Assembly (NCBI GenBank): GCA_022767745.1 | Contig: JALENN010000005.1 | Location: 186,001 to 250,000 of the forward strand | Direction of reading: 5' to 3' | Length of the DNA stretch: 64,000 nucleotides | Source: Alistipes sp. | Lineage (GTDB): Bacteria; Bacteroidota; Bacteroidia; Bacteroidales; Rikenellaceae | Shown here: positions 46,071 through 54,870 of the stretch, piece by piece | How the letters are laid out: each line of letters opens with the position of its first letter | Position numbering within the stretch: the first letter of the stretch is position 1 | Position numbers and translations under genes: made by a program | Notes under the pieces: model-generated | Database searches by the model: none | Seen by the model: the letters and a program-made list of their open reading frames with translations, nothing else | What the model was told of the DNA's origin: nothing

Positions 46071-46189
46071 TGCATTCTACCCAATGCCCGCCGCCGGCAC
46101 TGCATAGTGGTCGAAGGATGCATTTTCATCCGATTATTATGCGATTATGCGGGAATTTTGGAGGAGTGGAAAATATTAAGGAATAAATA

Positions 46190-46221
46190 TTTGCTTTTTG
46201 CGTATTTATATGCAATCTTTG
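46190..46221 (+). promoter_or_regulatory. Probable promoter of the GNAT-arg operon
   Basis: TTTG (46190-46193), a 20-base spacer and AATCTTTG (46214-46221) differ by one base from the Bacteroidota consensus. The spacer includes TATTTATATGCA, similar to a sequence near the argR promoter, and a small palindrome (TACAC, GTGTA; 46240-46251) follows before the ATG. Control by ArgR is possible. Confidence 0.5.
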
Positions 46222-46266
46222 TGTCCGCGAAACTTATAATACACAAGTGTAATAAAATTTATTGCA

Positions 46267-46911
46267 ATGAAAATCGATGTAATGGTTGCCTCGAAAGAGC
46301 ATCTGCGTTACGTGACGCAGATTAACGACGCTATCGACGAGGCTGCGAAGAGCCGTGGAACCGGTATCGCCCGCCGCACGGACGAATATATCGCCGACAA
46401 GATCAACTCGGGTAAGGCCATCATAGCCGTCAACCGCGAGGAGTTTGTAGGATTCTGTTACATAGAGTCGTGGGGTCACGACGAATTTGTCGCCAACTCG
46501 GGTCTCATCGTCCGTCCCCAGTATCGCAACATGGGCGTGGCGAAGCGCATCAAGCAGGCGGCGTTCGAGCTCTCGCGCAAGCGTTTCCCCAATGCCAAGA
46601 TCTTCGGTCTTACGACGGGTGAGGCTGTGATGCGCATCAACACCGAGCTGGGTTACGAGCCCGTGACCTTCGCCAAGTTGACCGACGACGAGGAGTTCTG
46701 GGCAGGATGCCGCTCGTGCGTCAACTACGACGTGCTGCAGCGTACGAACATGACAAAGTGCCTCTGCACGGGCATGATATACGATCCCGCCAAGGTCGCC
46801 AAGCGCAAGGCTGCCGAGGAGGCTAAGGCCGCCGAGACCGCCAAGACGGAGGCTGCCGCCGCTGAGCACAAGGGTTCGTGGCTGGGCCGCTTATTCGGAA
46901 AGAGCAAGTAA
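46267..46911 (+). CDS. GNAT acyltransferase of the arginine operon (candidate N-acylglutamate synthase)
   Basis: The 214-residue protein has one GNAT domain (about 1-175) with the acyl-CoA loop QYRNMG (85-90) after strand NSGLIVRP, and an Ala/Lys/Glu-rich tail (about 175-214) ending GSWLGRLFGKSK. It is the first gene before argG, and no argA or argJ is found in this cluster. By position it is a good candidate to acylate glutamate in the first step of arginine synthesis, using acetyl-CoA or succinyl-CoA (inference). The tail is not part of a usual GNAT domain. argG begins 19 bases downstream. Confidence 0.8.
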   Translation: MKIDVMVASKEHLRYVTQINDAIDEAAKSRGTGIARRTDEYIADKINSGKAIIAVNREEFVGFCYIESWGHDEFVANSGLIVRPQYRNMGVAKRIKQAAFELSRKRFPNAKIFGLTTGEAVMRINTELGYEPVTFAKLTDDEEFWAGCRSCVNYDVLQRTNMTKCLCTGMIYDPAKVAKRKAAEEAKAAETAKTEAAAAEHKGSWLGRLFGKSK

Positions 46912-46930
46912 ACAAGAAAAGGAGACAGAT

Positions 46931-48118
46931 ATGAAAAAGGTTGTATTGGCATACAGCGGCGGTCTGGACACATCGTTCTGCGTGAAGTACCTGACCAAGG
47001 AGCTGGGATATGAGGTATACACCGCCCTGGCCAACACGGGCGGTTTCTCGGCCGAGGAGCTGGCCGCCGTCGAGAAGCGCGCCTATGCGCTCGGCGCCAA
47101 GAAGCACGTCAACATCGACGTGACGGGCGACTACTATTCGAAGTGCATCAAGTATATGGTCTTCGGCAACGTGCTGCGTAACAAGACCTATCCCATCTCG
47201 GTAAGCTCGGAGCGTACGTTCCAGGCCCTGGCCATCGTCAACTACGCCAACAGCATCGGTGCCGACGCCATAGCTCACGGCTCGACGGGCGCGGGTAACG
47301 ACCAGGTGCGTTTCGACCTCACGTTCGAGATTTTCGCCCCGCAGATGGAGATCATAACGCCGACGCGCGACATGAAGCTCACGCGCGAGTATGAGATATC
47401 GTATCTTAAGGAGAACGGCTTCGAGGCCGACTTCACCAAGATGCAGTACTCGATCAACAAGGGCGTGTGGGGTACCTCGGTAGGAGGCAAGGAGACCCTC
47501 TGCTCGGCCACCAACCTGCCCGACGAGGCCTATCCCTCGCAGCTGCAGAAGGAGGGCACCGAGTCGCTCGAGATAGAGTTCGAGTGCGGCGAGGTGGTTG
47601 CCGTCAACGGTGAGCCTATGAAGGGTGTCGAGGCGATCAACAAGCTTGAGGCCATAGGTTCGGCGTGGGCCATCGGCCGCGACACGCACGTGGGCGACAC
47701 GCTGGTGGGTATCAAGGGCCGCGTAGGCTTCGAGGCTGCGGCGCCGATGCTTATCATCAAGTCGCACGAGCTGCTGGAGAAGCACACGCTGACCAAGTGG
47801 CAGCAGTACTGGAAGGACCAGCTAGGCACGTGGTACGGCATGTTCATGCACGAGGCCATGTACTCGGAGCCCGTCATGCGCGACATCGAGAAGTTCCTCG
47901 ACCACAGCCAGCGCTACGTTACGGGTAAGGTGTTCCTGACGCTGCGTCCCTACACCTTCTCGCTGGTGGGTATCGAGTCGAAGCACGACCTGATGAACGC
48001 CAAGTTTGCCGAGTACGGCGAGATGAACAACGCGTGGACGGCCGACGACGTGAAGGGCTTCACGAAGATCCTGTCGATGCCGCTGAAGATATACCACGCC
48101 GTCAACGACGAGGAGTAG
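46931..48118 (+). CDS. argG: Argininosuccinate synthase
   Basis: ArgG joins citrulline and aspartate with ATP. The 395 residues start with the ATP pyrophosphatase motif LAYSGGLDTSFCVKYL, followed by GSTGAGNDQVRFDL near residues 117-130, both typical. A good Shine-Dalgarno sequence (AAAAGGAG at 46917-46924) sits 6 bases before the ATG, which is unusual in this window, where most starts have A-rich leaders. argC follows after 139 bases, with a hairpin between. Confidence 0.96.
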   Translation: MKKVVLAYSGGLDTSFCVKYLTKELGYEVYTALANTGGFSAEELAAVEKRAYALGAKKHVNIDVTGDYYSKCIKYMVFGNVLRNKTYPISVSSERTFQALAIVNYANSIGADAIAHGSTGAGNDQVRFDLTFEIFAPQMEIITPTRDMKLTREYEISYLKENGFEADFTKMQYSINKGVWGTSVGGKETLCSATNLPDEAYPSQLQKEGTESLEIEFECGEVVAVNGEPMKGVEAINKLEAIGSAWAIGRDTHVGDTLVGIKGRVGFEAAAPMLIIKSHELLEKHTLTKWQQYWKDQLGTWYGMFMHEAMYSEPVMRDIEKFLDHSQRYVTGKVFLTLRPYTFSLVGIESKHDLMNAKFAEYGEMNNAWTADDVKGFTKILSMPLKIYHAVNDEE

Positions 48119-48145
48119 TCGCTTGCGGCGCATGGCATGCGATTT

Positions 48146-48181
48146 CGGCACGACGTCCTTCGCAAGAAAGGCGTCGTGCCG
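48146..48181 (+). terminator. Hairpin between argG and argC (partial terminator or processing site)
   Basis: A perfect 10-bp stem (CGGCACGACG at 48146-48155 with 48172-48181) can extend inward through CCTT/AAGG. There is no T run after it, so it may reduce rather than stop transcription, or stabilise the argG message. Confidence 0.5.
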
Positions 48182-48257
48182 ATTATTCCACGGCGGCGTT
48201 TCCCGCGAGGGGGCGTGGCCGGAGTGCAAATAATGATCCATAGAAAAAATTTTACCG

Positions 48258-49220
48258 ATGATAAGAGTAGGCATAGCAGGCGGCGCGGGATATACGGCGG
48301 GCGAGTTGATCCGTCTTTTAGTGAACCATCCGCACGCCGAACTCAAGTACATACAGAGCGAGTCGCACAAGGGTGAGCCGATAGGGGCGGTGCACAGCGA
48401 CTTGATATATTCGCCGCTGCGCTTTGCGGACATAGACTTCGGCGACATCGACGTGCTGTTCATCTGCATGGGACACGGCAACTCGGCCAAGTTCCTGGCC
48501 GAGAACGAGGTTCCGCAGAGCGTCAGGATCATCGACCTTAGCAACGACTTCCGCCTGAAGGCCGATGCCGGGGAGTTCGTCTACGGCGCGCCGGAACTTA
48601 ACCGCGAGCGTATCTGCACGAGCCGCTGCGTGGCCAACCCCGGGTGCTTCGCCACCTCGATCAACCTTGCGCTGCTGCCGCTGGCGGCGGCCGGTGTGCT
48701 GCCCGAGGAGGTTACGGTGGTGGGTATCACCGGCTCGACGGGTGCGGGTCAGAAACCCACGCCCGACACGCACTTCAGCAACCGCAGCGCCAACCTGTCG
48801 AACTACAAGGTCTTCACGCACCAGCATCTGGGCGAGATAGGCGAGACGGTGGCGGCGGCAGGCGGCTCGGCTGCGACGGACATAGCCTTCGTGCCGGTGC
48901 GCGGCTGCCACACGCGCGGCATCATGAGCGACGTGGTGGTGCGTCTGGACGCCACGCAGGAGCAGGTCACGGAGATCTTCCGCAACTACTATGCGTCGCA
49001 CCCGTTCGTATGTGTGAGCGACAAGCCCGTATACATGAAGCAGGTGGTGAACACGAACTACTGCTTCCTGTCGCTGCAGATGACGGGCCGCAAGCTGCTC
49101 GTCACGTCGGTCATCGACAACCTGCTCAAGGGAGCGTCGGGTCAGGCCGTGCAGAACATGAACCTCATGTTCGGCCTCGACGAGTGCGAGGGTCTGCGCC
49201 TGAAGGCCAACTTCTTCTGA
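48258..49220 (+). CDS. argC: N-acyl-gamma-glutamyl-phosphate reductase
   Basis: ArgC reduces the acyl-glutamyl phosphate to the semialdehyde with NADPH. The 320 residues have the nucleotide-binding start VGIAGGAGYTAGELIRLL, the catalytic Cys130 in VANPGCFATS, and the GCHTRGIMSDV segment near residue 215. Whether the acyl group is acetyl or succinyl cannot be told from this protein. It lies in the arginine operon between argG and argD. Confidence 0.95.
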   Translation: MIRVGIAGGAGYTAGELIRLLVNHPHAELKYIQSESHKGEPIGAVHSDLIYSPLRFADIDFGDIDVLFICMGHGNSAKFLAENEVPQSVRIIDLSNDFRLKADAGEFVYGAPELNRERICTSRCVANPGCFATSINLALLPLAAAGVLPEEVTVVGITGSTGAGQKPTPDTHFSNRSANLSNYKVFTHQHLGEIGETVAAAGGSAATDIAFVPVRGCHTRGIMSDVVVRLDATQEQVTEIFRNYYASHPFVCVSDKPVYMKQVVNTNYCFLSLQMTGRKLLVTSVIDNLLKGASGQAVQNMNLMFGLDECEGLRLKANFF

Positions 49221-49309
49221 TGGAAGACGGCGGCCACGGAGATTGTGCGGGGGCATATCCCTTACGGGGATGGCGGCCTCTGCATGTAAATTGAAAAACG
49301 CGAAAAATT

Positions 49310-50446
49310 ATGGAACTGTTCAACGTATATTCATTGCTTGACATGGAGCCCGTCAAGGCCCATGGGGCATATCTGTGGGATCGCAACGGTGTGGAGTACC
49401 TCGACTTCTACGGCGGCCATGCCGTCATCTCTATAGGCCACACCCATCCGCACTATGTGGAGATGATCTCGTCGCAGCTCTCGAAGATCGGCTTCTACTC
49501 GAATGCCGTCATCAACACGCTGCAGCGCGAGCTGGCGCAGAAACTGGGCGAGCTGTCGGGATATGACGACTATTCGCTCTTCCTCTGCAACAGCGGTGCC
49601 GAGGCCAACGAGAACGCGCTGAAGCTGGCGTCGTTCACCACGGGCCGCGATCGTGTGCTGGCCATGAAGGGTGCCTTCCACGGCCGTACGAGCATGGCCG
49701 TGGCGGTGACCGACAACCCGTCGATACAGGCTCCGGTGAACCGCACCGACAAGGTGTCGTTCACGCCGTTGAACGACATCGAGGCCATGCGCGAGCAGCT
49801 GCGCAGCCGTACCTATGCCGCCGTTATTGTCGAGGGTATTCAGGGTGTTGGCGGCATACGCGTGGCGTCGGACGAATTCCTGCGCGCCGTGCGCGAGGAG
49901 TGCGACGCTACGGGCGCGATGATGATCCTCGACGAGATACAGTCGGGTTATGGCCGCAGCGGCCATTTCTTCGCCCACCAGTGGGCGGGTGTGCGTCCCG
50001 ACGTCATTTCGCTGGCCAAGGGCATAGGCAACGGTTTCCCGATCGGTGCCATCATGATCTCGCCCGCGATACCGGCCCGTACGGGTATGCTCGGCACCAC
50101 CTTCGGCGGCAGCCATCTGGCATGTGCTGCGGCTATAGCGGTGGCCGATGTGGTCAAGAGCGAGAACCTGGTCGAAAATGCCCGCATCATGGGCGAGAAG
50201 ATCGTTGAGGGGATCAGGGGCGTAAGCGGCGTTGAGGATATCCGCGGCCGCGGCCTGATGATTGGTGTCGATCTGCCGGTACCGCAGGCCGACTTCCGCA
50301 AGGTGCTCATGTCGCACCACCACATCATGACGGGATACAGCGGCAAGAATACGCTGCGTCTGCTGCCGCCGCTGATGATAGGCGATGGCGAGGTGGCGCG
50401 TTTCGTCGAGGCGTTCCGCGCTACGGCTGCCGAGATGGGCATGTAG
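49310..50446 (+). CDS. argD: N-acylornithine aminotransferase
   Basis: ArgD is a class III PLP aminotransferase that converts N-acylglutamate semialdehyde to N-acylornithine. The 378 residues include NSGAEANENALKLA (94-107), MMILDEIQSGYGRSG with the PLP-binding Asp, and the Schiff-base Lys237 in ISLAKGIGNGFPIG. It lies 89 bases after argC and 89 before argB. Confidence 0.94.
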   Translation: MELFNVYSLLDMEPVKAHGAYLWDRNGVEYLDFYGGHAVISIGHTHPHYVEMISSQLSKIGFYSNAVINTLQRELAQKLGELSGYDDYSLFLCNSGAEANENALKLASFTTGRDRVLAMKGAFHGRTSMAVAVTDNPSIQAPVNRTDKVSFTPLNDIEAMREQLRSRTYAAVIVEGIQGVGGIRVASDEFLRAVREECDATGAMMILDEIQSGYGRSGHFFAHQWAGVRPDVISLAKGIGNGFPIGAIMISPAIPARTGMLGTTFGGSHLACAAAIAVADVVKSENLVENARIMGEKIVEGIRGVSGVEDIRGRGLMIGVDLPVPQADFRKVLMSHHHIMTGYSGKNTLRLLPPLMIGDGEVARFVEAFRATAAEMGM

Positions 50447-50535
50447 CCGCGTCGCGTGCGCGAGGGGGTGTGCGGCCGTGCGCCGCATGCCATGGCCGTC
50501 GGCGCGGTGCCGTCGGCGTGTAACGGATTATTGTG

Positions 50536-51300
50536 ATGAAGAGTATAAAGGTTATAAAGATCGGCGGCAAGCTGATCGAGAACGAAAAGGTGCTCGCTTC
50601 GCTGTGCGACGAACTGTCGTCGCTCGGCGAGGCGTTCGTGTTAGTGCACGGCGGCGGCGTTATGGGCTCGCACCTGGCCGAAAAACTCGGTGTCGAGGTT
50701 AAGATGCACGAGGGCCGCCGCATAACCGATGCCGCGACGCTCGACATAGCCGTGATGGCCTATGCCGGACTGGCGAACAAGCGCGTGGTGGCGGCGTTGC
50801 AGGCGCGCGGCGTCGATGCCTGCGGACTGTCGGGCTGCGACATGGGCGTGGTGCGTTCGCACCGCCGTCCGGTCGGCGAGATTGACTGGGGGTATGTCGG
50901 CGACGTGGAGTGCGTGCGCTCCGATGTGATGGCCATGTTGCTCGATGCGGGCGTGACACCCGTCATCTCGCCCATAACGTGTTCGGCGGCGGGTGAGCTG
51001 CTCAATACGAATGCCGACAGCGTGGCGTCGGCCGTGGCCACGGCGCTGGCGGCCAGGTATGACGTTGAGCTGGTCTTCACGCTCGACAAGGCGGGCGTGC
51101 TGCTCGATGTCGACGACGACAACTCGCTCATTTCGCGCATCACGCCCGAGTCGTATGCGGCGCTGCGTGCCGAGGAGAAGATACACTCGGGCATGATACC
51201 TAAGATCGACAACGCCTACAAGACCATCGCGGCCGGGGTGCGTTCGGTACGCATCACCTCGCCGCACGACCTTGCGGGCGGAACCGTTGTGACGAAGTAA
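50536..51300 (+). CDS. argB: N-acylglutamate kinase
   Basis: ArgB phosphorylates N-acylglutamate, the second step of the pathway. The 254 residues show the kinase motifs KIGGKLIE near 8-15, LVHGGGVMGSHLAEKL, and LNTNADSVASAVA with the nucleotide-binding VFTLDKAGVL. I took the ATG at 50536 rather than the GTG one codon before. The short form without an N-terminal extension suggests that it is not the strongly arginine-inhibited hexameric type (inference). Confidence 0.94.
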   Translation: MKSIKVIKIGGKLIENEKVLASLCDELSSLGEAFVLVHGGGVMGSHLAEKLGVEVKMHEGRRITDAATLDIAVMAYAGLANKRVVAALQARGVDACGLSGCDMGVVRSHRRPVGEIDWGYVGDVECVRSDVMAMLLDAGVTPVISPITCSAAGELLNTNADSVASAVATALAARYDVELVFTLDKAGVLLDVDDDNSLISRITPESYAALRAEEKIHSGMIPKIDNAYKTIAAGVRSVRITSPHDLAGGTVVTK

Positions 51301-51310
51301 CCGACGGATT

Positions 51311-52375
51311 ATGGCGCACATGGATTTCGACGCTGCGGTGGTGTTGCTCTGCCGCCTTATAGCCACCCCCTCGCCCAGCCGCGAGGAGGGTGCCGCCGCC
51401 GACATCATGGAGGCGGAGCTGCGGCGTCTGGGTTATGCGCCCCGCCGCAAGGGCAACAACGTGTGGGCCGAGGCGGCGCCGCACGACTCGGCGAAGCCGA
51501 CCGTTTTGCTCGATGCCCACATCGACACGGTGCGTCCCGTGGCGGCGTGGAGCCGCGATCCGTATGATGCACACGTTGAGGACGGCCGTCTCTACGGCCT
51601 GGGCAGCAACGACACGGGCGGCAGCGTGGTGTCGCTGCTGGCGGCGTTCGACGAGCTGGCCGGACGCGAGCAGCCCTACAACCTGATCTATCTGGCTTCG
51701 GCCGAGGAGGAGGTGACGGGTGCTGGCGGTGTGCGTGCCGTGCTCGGTGAACTGGGCAGGATCGACTTCGGCGTCGTGGGCGAGCCTACGGGCATGCACC
51801 CCGCCGTGGCGGAGAAGGGCCTCATGGTGCTGGACTGCACGGCGCACGGCCGCGCGGGGCATGCCGCGCGCGACGAGGGCGATAATGCCATATACAGGGC
51901 GCTGGCGGACATCGAGTGGTTCCGTACGCACCGTTTCGGGCGGGTGTCGCCATTCCTAGGGCCGGTGAAGATGACCGTGACGGGTGTGCAGGCGGGCACG
52001 CAGCACAACGTCGTACCGGCCGAGTGCCGTTTCATGGTCGATGTGCGGGTGAACGAGTGCTACGGCAACGAGGAACTGCTCGGGGAGATACGCCGCTGCG
52101 TGGCGTGCGACGTGGTGCCGCGCTCGACGCATCTGGCCTCGTCGGCCATAGAGGTGTCGCACCCTGCGGTGCGTCGCCTTGTGGTGATGGGCCGTAAGCC
52201 GTTCGGGTCGCCCACGATGTCGAACCAGGCGGTGATGCCCTTTGCCACGGTGAAGGTGGGGCCCGGCGACAGCGCCCGTTCGCATACGGCCGATGAGTAT
52301 ATATGCCTGGAGGAGATAGGCGAGGCCATAGGGATATACGTCTCGATGCTCGACGGGCTTGTACTGTCGGAATAA
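51311..52375 (+). CDS. argE: M20 family deacylase, probable N-acylornithine deacylase (ArgE-like)
   Basis: The 354-residue dimetal hydrolase has the M20 ligands in order: His and Asp in LLDAHIDTV, Asp in GSNDTGG, Glu pair in SAEEEVTG, Glu in GEPTGMHP and His in SHTADEY. Its place between argB and argH suggests that it removes the acyl group from N-acylornithine or N-acylcitrulline. In Bacteroides the pathway runs with succinylated intermediates, so the substrate here may be N-acylcitrulline (inference). It lies 10 bases after argB. Confidence 0.85.
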   Translation: MAHMDFDAAVVLLCRLIATPSPSREEGAAADIMEAELRRLGYAPRRKGNNVWAEAAPHDSAKPTVLLDAHIDTVRPVAAWSRDPYDAHVEDGRLYGLGSNDTGGSVVSLLAAFDELAGREQPYNLIYLASAEEEVTGAGGVRAVLGELGRIDFGVVGEPTGMHPAVAEKGLMVLDCTAHGRAGHAARDEGDNAIYRALADIEWFRTHRFGRVSPFLGPVKMTVTGVQAGTQHNVVPAECRFMVDVRVNECYGNEELLGEIRRCVACDVVPRSTHLASSAIEVSHPAVRRLVVMGRKPFGSPTMSNQAVMPFATVKVGPGDSARSHTADEYICLEEIGEAIGIYVSMLDGLVLSE

Positions 52376-52388
52376 TTTGATTAATTTT

Positions 52389-52416
52389 AACGCCGCGGGC
52401 CGCCCTGCGGCGTTTT
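52389..52416 (+). terminator. Probable terminator after the argE-like gene
   Basis: A stem AACGCCGC (52389-52396) with GCGGCGTT (52407-52414) is followed by TTC. It lies 13 bases after the stop. A second hairpin (GGCGGG, CCCGCC; 52460-52474) lies between it and argH. I see no promoter box before argH, so some read-through is likely. Confidence 0.6.
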
Positions 52417-52509
52417 CATAGCAGGGGCGGGGCGCAGATGGGGGGTGCCGGCCTGTTATGGCGGGCAGCCCGCCGCAGAGTTGAAAAATATATACGAAAC
52501 GATACAGTT

Positions 52510-53841
52510 ATGAAACTTTGGGATAAGGGATACGACATCGACTCGTTTGTCGAGCGTTTCACCGTAGGCCGCGACCGCGAGCTGGACATATATCTGGCCG
52601 AGGCTGACGTGCTGGGCAACATGGCCCACATGAAGATGCTTAATTCGATAGGGCTGATTTCGGATGCCGACCGCGAGGCGCTCGAAAAGGCGCTGCGCGA
52701 GATTTACGCTGCGGTGCGCCGCGGCGAGTTCCGCATCGAGGAGGGTGTCGAGGACGTGCACTCGCAGGTGGAGTTCATGCTCACGGAGATGTGCGGCGAC
52801 GCGGGCAAGCGCATCCATACGGGACGCTCGCGCAACGACCAGGTGATGGTCGACATAAAGCTCTTCTCGCGCGCGGCGCTGGCGGCGTTGCAGCGCGACG
52901 TCGAATCGCTCTTCCGCACGCTCGTAGCCAAGGCGGCGGAGTACCGCGACGTGCTGATGCCCGGATATACGCACATGCAGATTGCCATGCCCTCGTCGTT
53001 CGGGCTGTGGCTCAGCGCCTATGCCGAGTCGCTGGCCGACGACCTGCTGCAGCTCGGGGCCGCCTATGCGCTTGTGAACACCAATCCGCTGGGCTCGGGT
53101 GCGGGATACGGGTCGTCGGTGCCCCTCAACCGCGAGATGACCACGCGCCTGCTGGGCTTCGACGATCTGGCATACAACTCGATCTATGCACAGATGCAGC
53201 GCGGCAAGACCGAGCGCACGGTTCTTACGGCCATCGCCGCCGTGGCGGCTACCGTTGGCCGCCTGGCGCAGGACGTGTGCCTCTACTCGTGCGCCAACTT
53301 CGGTTTCGTGCGCCTGCCCGATGCCTTCACCACCGGTTCGAGCATCATGCCGCACAAGAAGAACCCCGACATATTCGAGCTTATACGCGCCCGCTGCAAC
53401 CGCATGCAGGCGCAGCCGATGGAGGTGACCCTGATATCGACCAACCTGCCGTCGGGATATTTCCGGGATATGCAGCTCACGAAGGAGATATATGTTCCGG
53501 CGTTTGGCGAGATTGCCGACTGCCTGAAGATGGCGCGCATGGGTATCGAGCAGATGGAGATAAACCGCGACATACTGAGCGACGCGAAGTACAAGTACCT
53601 CTTCACGGTCGAGGACGTGAACGATGCCGTGGCGCGCGGCGTTCCCTTCCGCGACGCCTACCGCGAGGTGGGTATGCGCGTGCAGGCGGGCACCTACGAG
53701 CACGACGGCCGCGAGCTGCACCACACGCACGAGGGCAGCATCGGCAACCTCTGCCTCGATGCCATCGAGCGCAAGTTCGCACGCAACATGTTCGATACGT
53801 CGGCCGCGGATGAGGCCGAGCGCCGCCTTATGGGCGAGTAA
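52510..53841 (+). CDS. argH: Argininosuccinate lyase
   Basis: ArgH splits argininosuccinate into arginine and fumarate, the last step. The 443 residues have TGRSRNDQV (104-112), His155 in GYTHMQ as a catalytic-region residue, and the fumarase-family signature GSSIMPHKKNP (276-286) with the mobile serine. I chose the ATG at 52510, where the protein starts MKLWDKGYDID; the frame upstream is open but holds the GC hairpin. thiL follows after 11 bases. Confidence 0.95.
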   Translation: MKLWDKGYDIDSFVERFTVGRDRELDIYLAEADVLGNMAHMKMLNSIGLISDADREALEKALREIYAAVRRGEFRIEEGVEDVHSQVEFMLTEMCGDAGKRIHTGRSRNDQVMVDIKLFSRAALAALQRDVESLFRTLVAKAAEYRDVLMPGYTHMQIAMPSSFGLWLSAYAESLADDLLQLGAAYALVNTNPLGSGAGYGSSVPLNREMTTRLLGFDDLAYNSIYAQMQRGKTERTVLTAIAAVAATVGRLAQDVCLYSCANFGFVRLPDAFTTGSSIMPHKKNPDIFELIRARCNRMQAQPMEVTLISTNLPSGYFRDMQLTKEIYVPAFGEIADCLKMARMGIEQMEINRDILSDAKYKYLFTVEDVNDAVARGVPFRDAYREVGMRVQAGTYEHDGRELHHTHEGSIGNLCLDAIERKFARNMFDTSAADEAERRLMGE

Positions 53842-53852
53842 ATGCGGCCGCA

Positions 53853-54791
53853 ATGACCGAGTTCGGACTCATAGACTTTGCTGCACGTCTCTTCGCCGAC
53901 GTCGACCGCCACGGCTGGGAGGCCATAGGCGACGACTGCACCGTGCTCGACATCGGCGGGGGAGAGGTCGTGGCGCTCACGACCGACATGCTCGTCGAGG
54001 GCGTCCATTTCCTGCGTGGGGCTACGCCGGCCCGCGAGCTGGGGCGCAAGGCGCTGGCGGTGAACCTCAGCGACGTGGCGGCAATGGGGCTGCGCCCCGT
54101 GGCGACGCTGCTGTCGGTGGCGCTGCCGTACGGTGCGGAGCAGGAGTGGGCGCGAGAGTTCATCGAGGGATACTCCGAGCTGTCGCACCGCGAGGGTGTG
54201 GCCCTCGTCGGGGGCGACACAACCTCGTCGAAGGAGGGTATCGCCGTCAATGTCGTGGCCATAGGCCGCGGCGCCGCGGCGCATGTCAAGCGTCGCTCGG
54301 CGGCATGTGCCGGCGATGCGGTCTTCGTGGCGGGGGAGTTGGGAGGCTCGGCCCTGGGGCTCGACGACATCCTTGCCGGGCGTTACGACACGCCGTATGC
54401 CGCGCTGCACCGTAATCCCGAGGCGCAGACGGCCGAGGGCGCATGGCTTGGGGGCCGCAGCGAGGTGCATGCCATGATGGACCTGTCGGACGGCCTGGCA
54501 TCCGACCTTGTGCATATACTGAGGGCATCGTCATGCGGTGCTGTGATCGACGTGGAGAATATTCCCGCCGCCGGGGGCAATGTCCGCGCCGCCGTATGCG
54601 GGGGCGAGGACTACAAGCTGCTGTTGACGGCATCTGCGGAGGGTGCGGAGGAGTTGCAACGCGATTTCCACGAAACATTCGGACGCGAACTCTACCGTGT
54701 GGGGCGTATCGTCGCCTCCGAGCCCCGTATCCAGTGGCGTGAGCGCGGGGTGGATATCGACCCCGACTGGCACGGCTTCGTCCATTTTTAG
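53853..54791 (+). CDS. thiL: Thiamine-monophosphate kinase
   Basis: ThiL phosphorylates thiamine monophosphate to the active diphosphate. The 312 residues show the ATP-site pieces AIGDDCTVLDI, ALTTDMLVEGVHFL and NLSDVAAMGLRP near the start, LVGGDTTSS in the middle, and MMDLSDGLASDL near residue 207, as in the family. It lies 11 bases after argH; there is no obvious metabolic link, so it seems to share the transcript only. Confidence 0.93.
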   Translation: MTEFGLIDFAARLFADVDRHGWEAIGDDCTVLDIGGGEVVALTTDMLVEGVHFLRGATPARELGRKALAVNLSDVAAMGLRPVATLLSVALPYGAEQEWAREFIEGYSELSHREGVALVGGDTTSSKEGIAVNVVAIGRGAAAHVKRRSAACAGDAVFVAGELGGSALGLDDILAGRYDTPYAALHRNPEAQTAEGAWLGGRSEVHAMMDLSDGLASDLVHILRASSCGAVIDVENIPAAGGNVRAAVCGGEDYKLLLTASAEGAEELQRDFHETFGRELYRVGRIVASEPRIQWRERGVDIDPDWHGFVHF

Positions 54792-54811
54792 CGGCCGCAA
54801 CGGCGAAAACG

Positions 54812-54849
54812 AAAGGAGAGAACCTCAGTGTGGGGTTCTCTCCTTTTTT
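54812..54849. terminator. Terminator between thiL and the flippase gene
   Basis: A perfect 13-bp stem (AAAGGAGAGAACC at 54812-54824 with 54834-54846) ends in a T run on the plus strand. It serves thiL and can also stop transcription from the convergent flippase gene. Confidence 0.85.
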
Positions 54850-54870
54850 GTTCTGTGGCTCTGTGACTGA

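Noticed and set aside
45984..46190. Possible small RNA or mobile remnant in the 283-base gap after carB
   Set aside because: Only two hairpins and a promoter can be supported; no conserved RNA fold, inverted terminal repeats or reading frame was seen.
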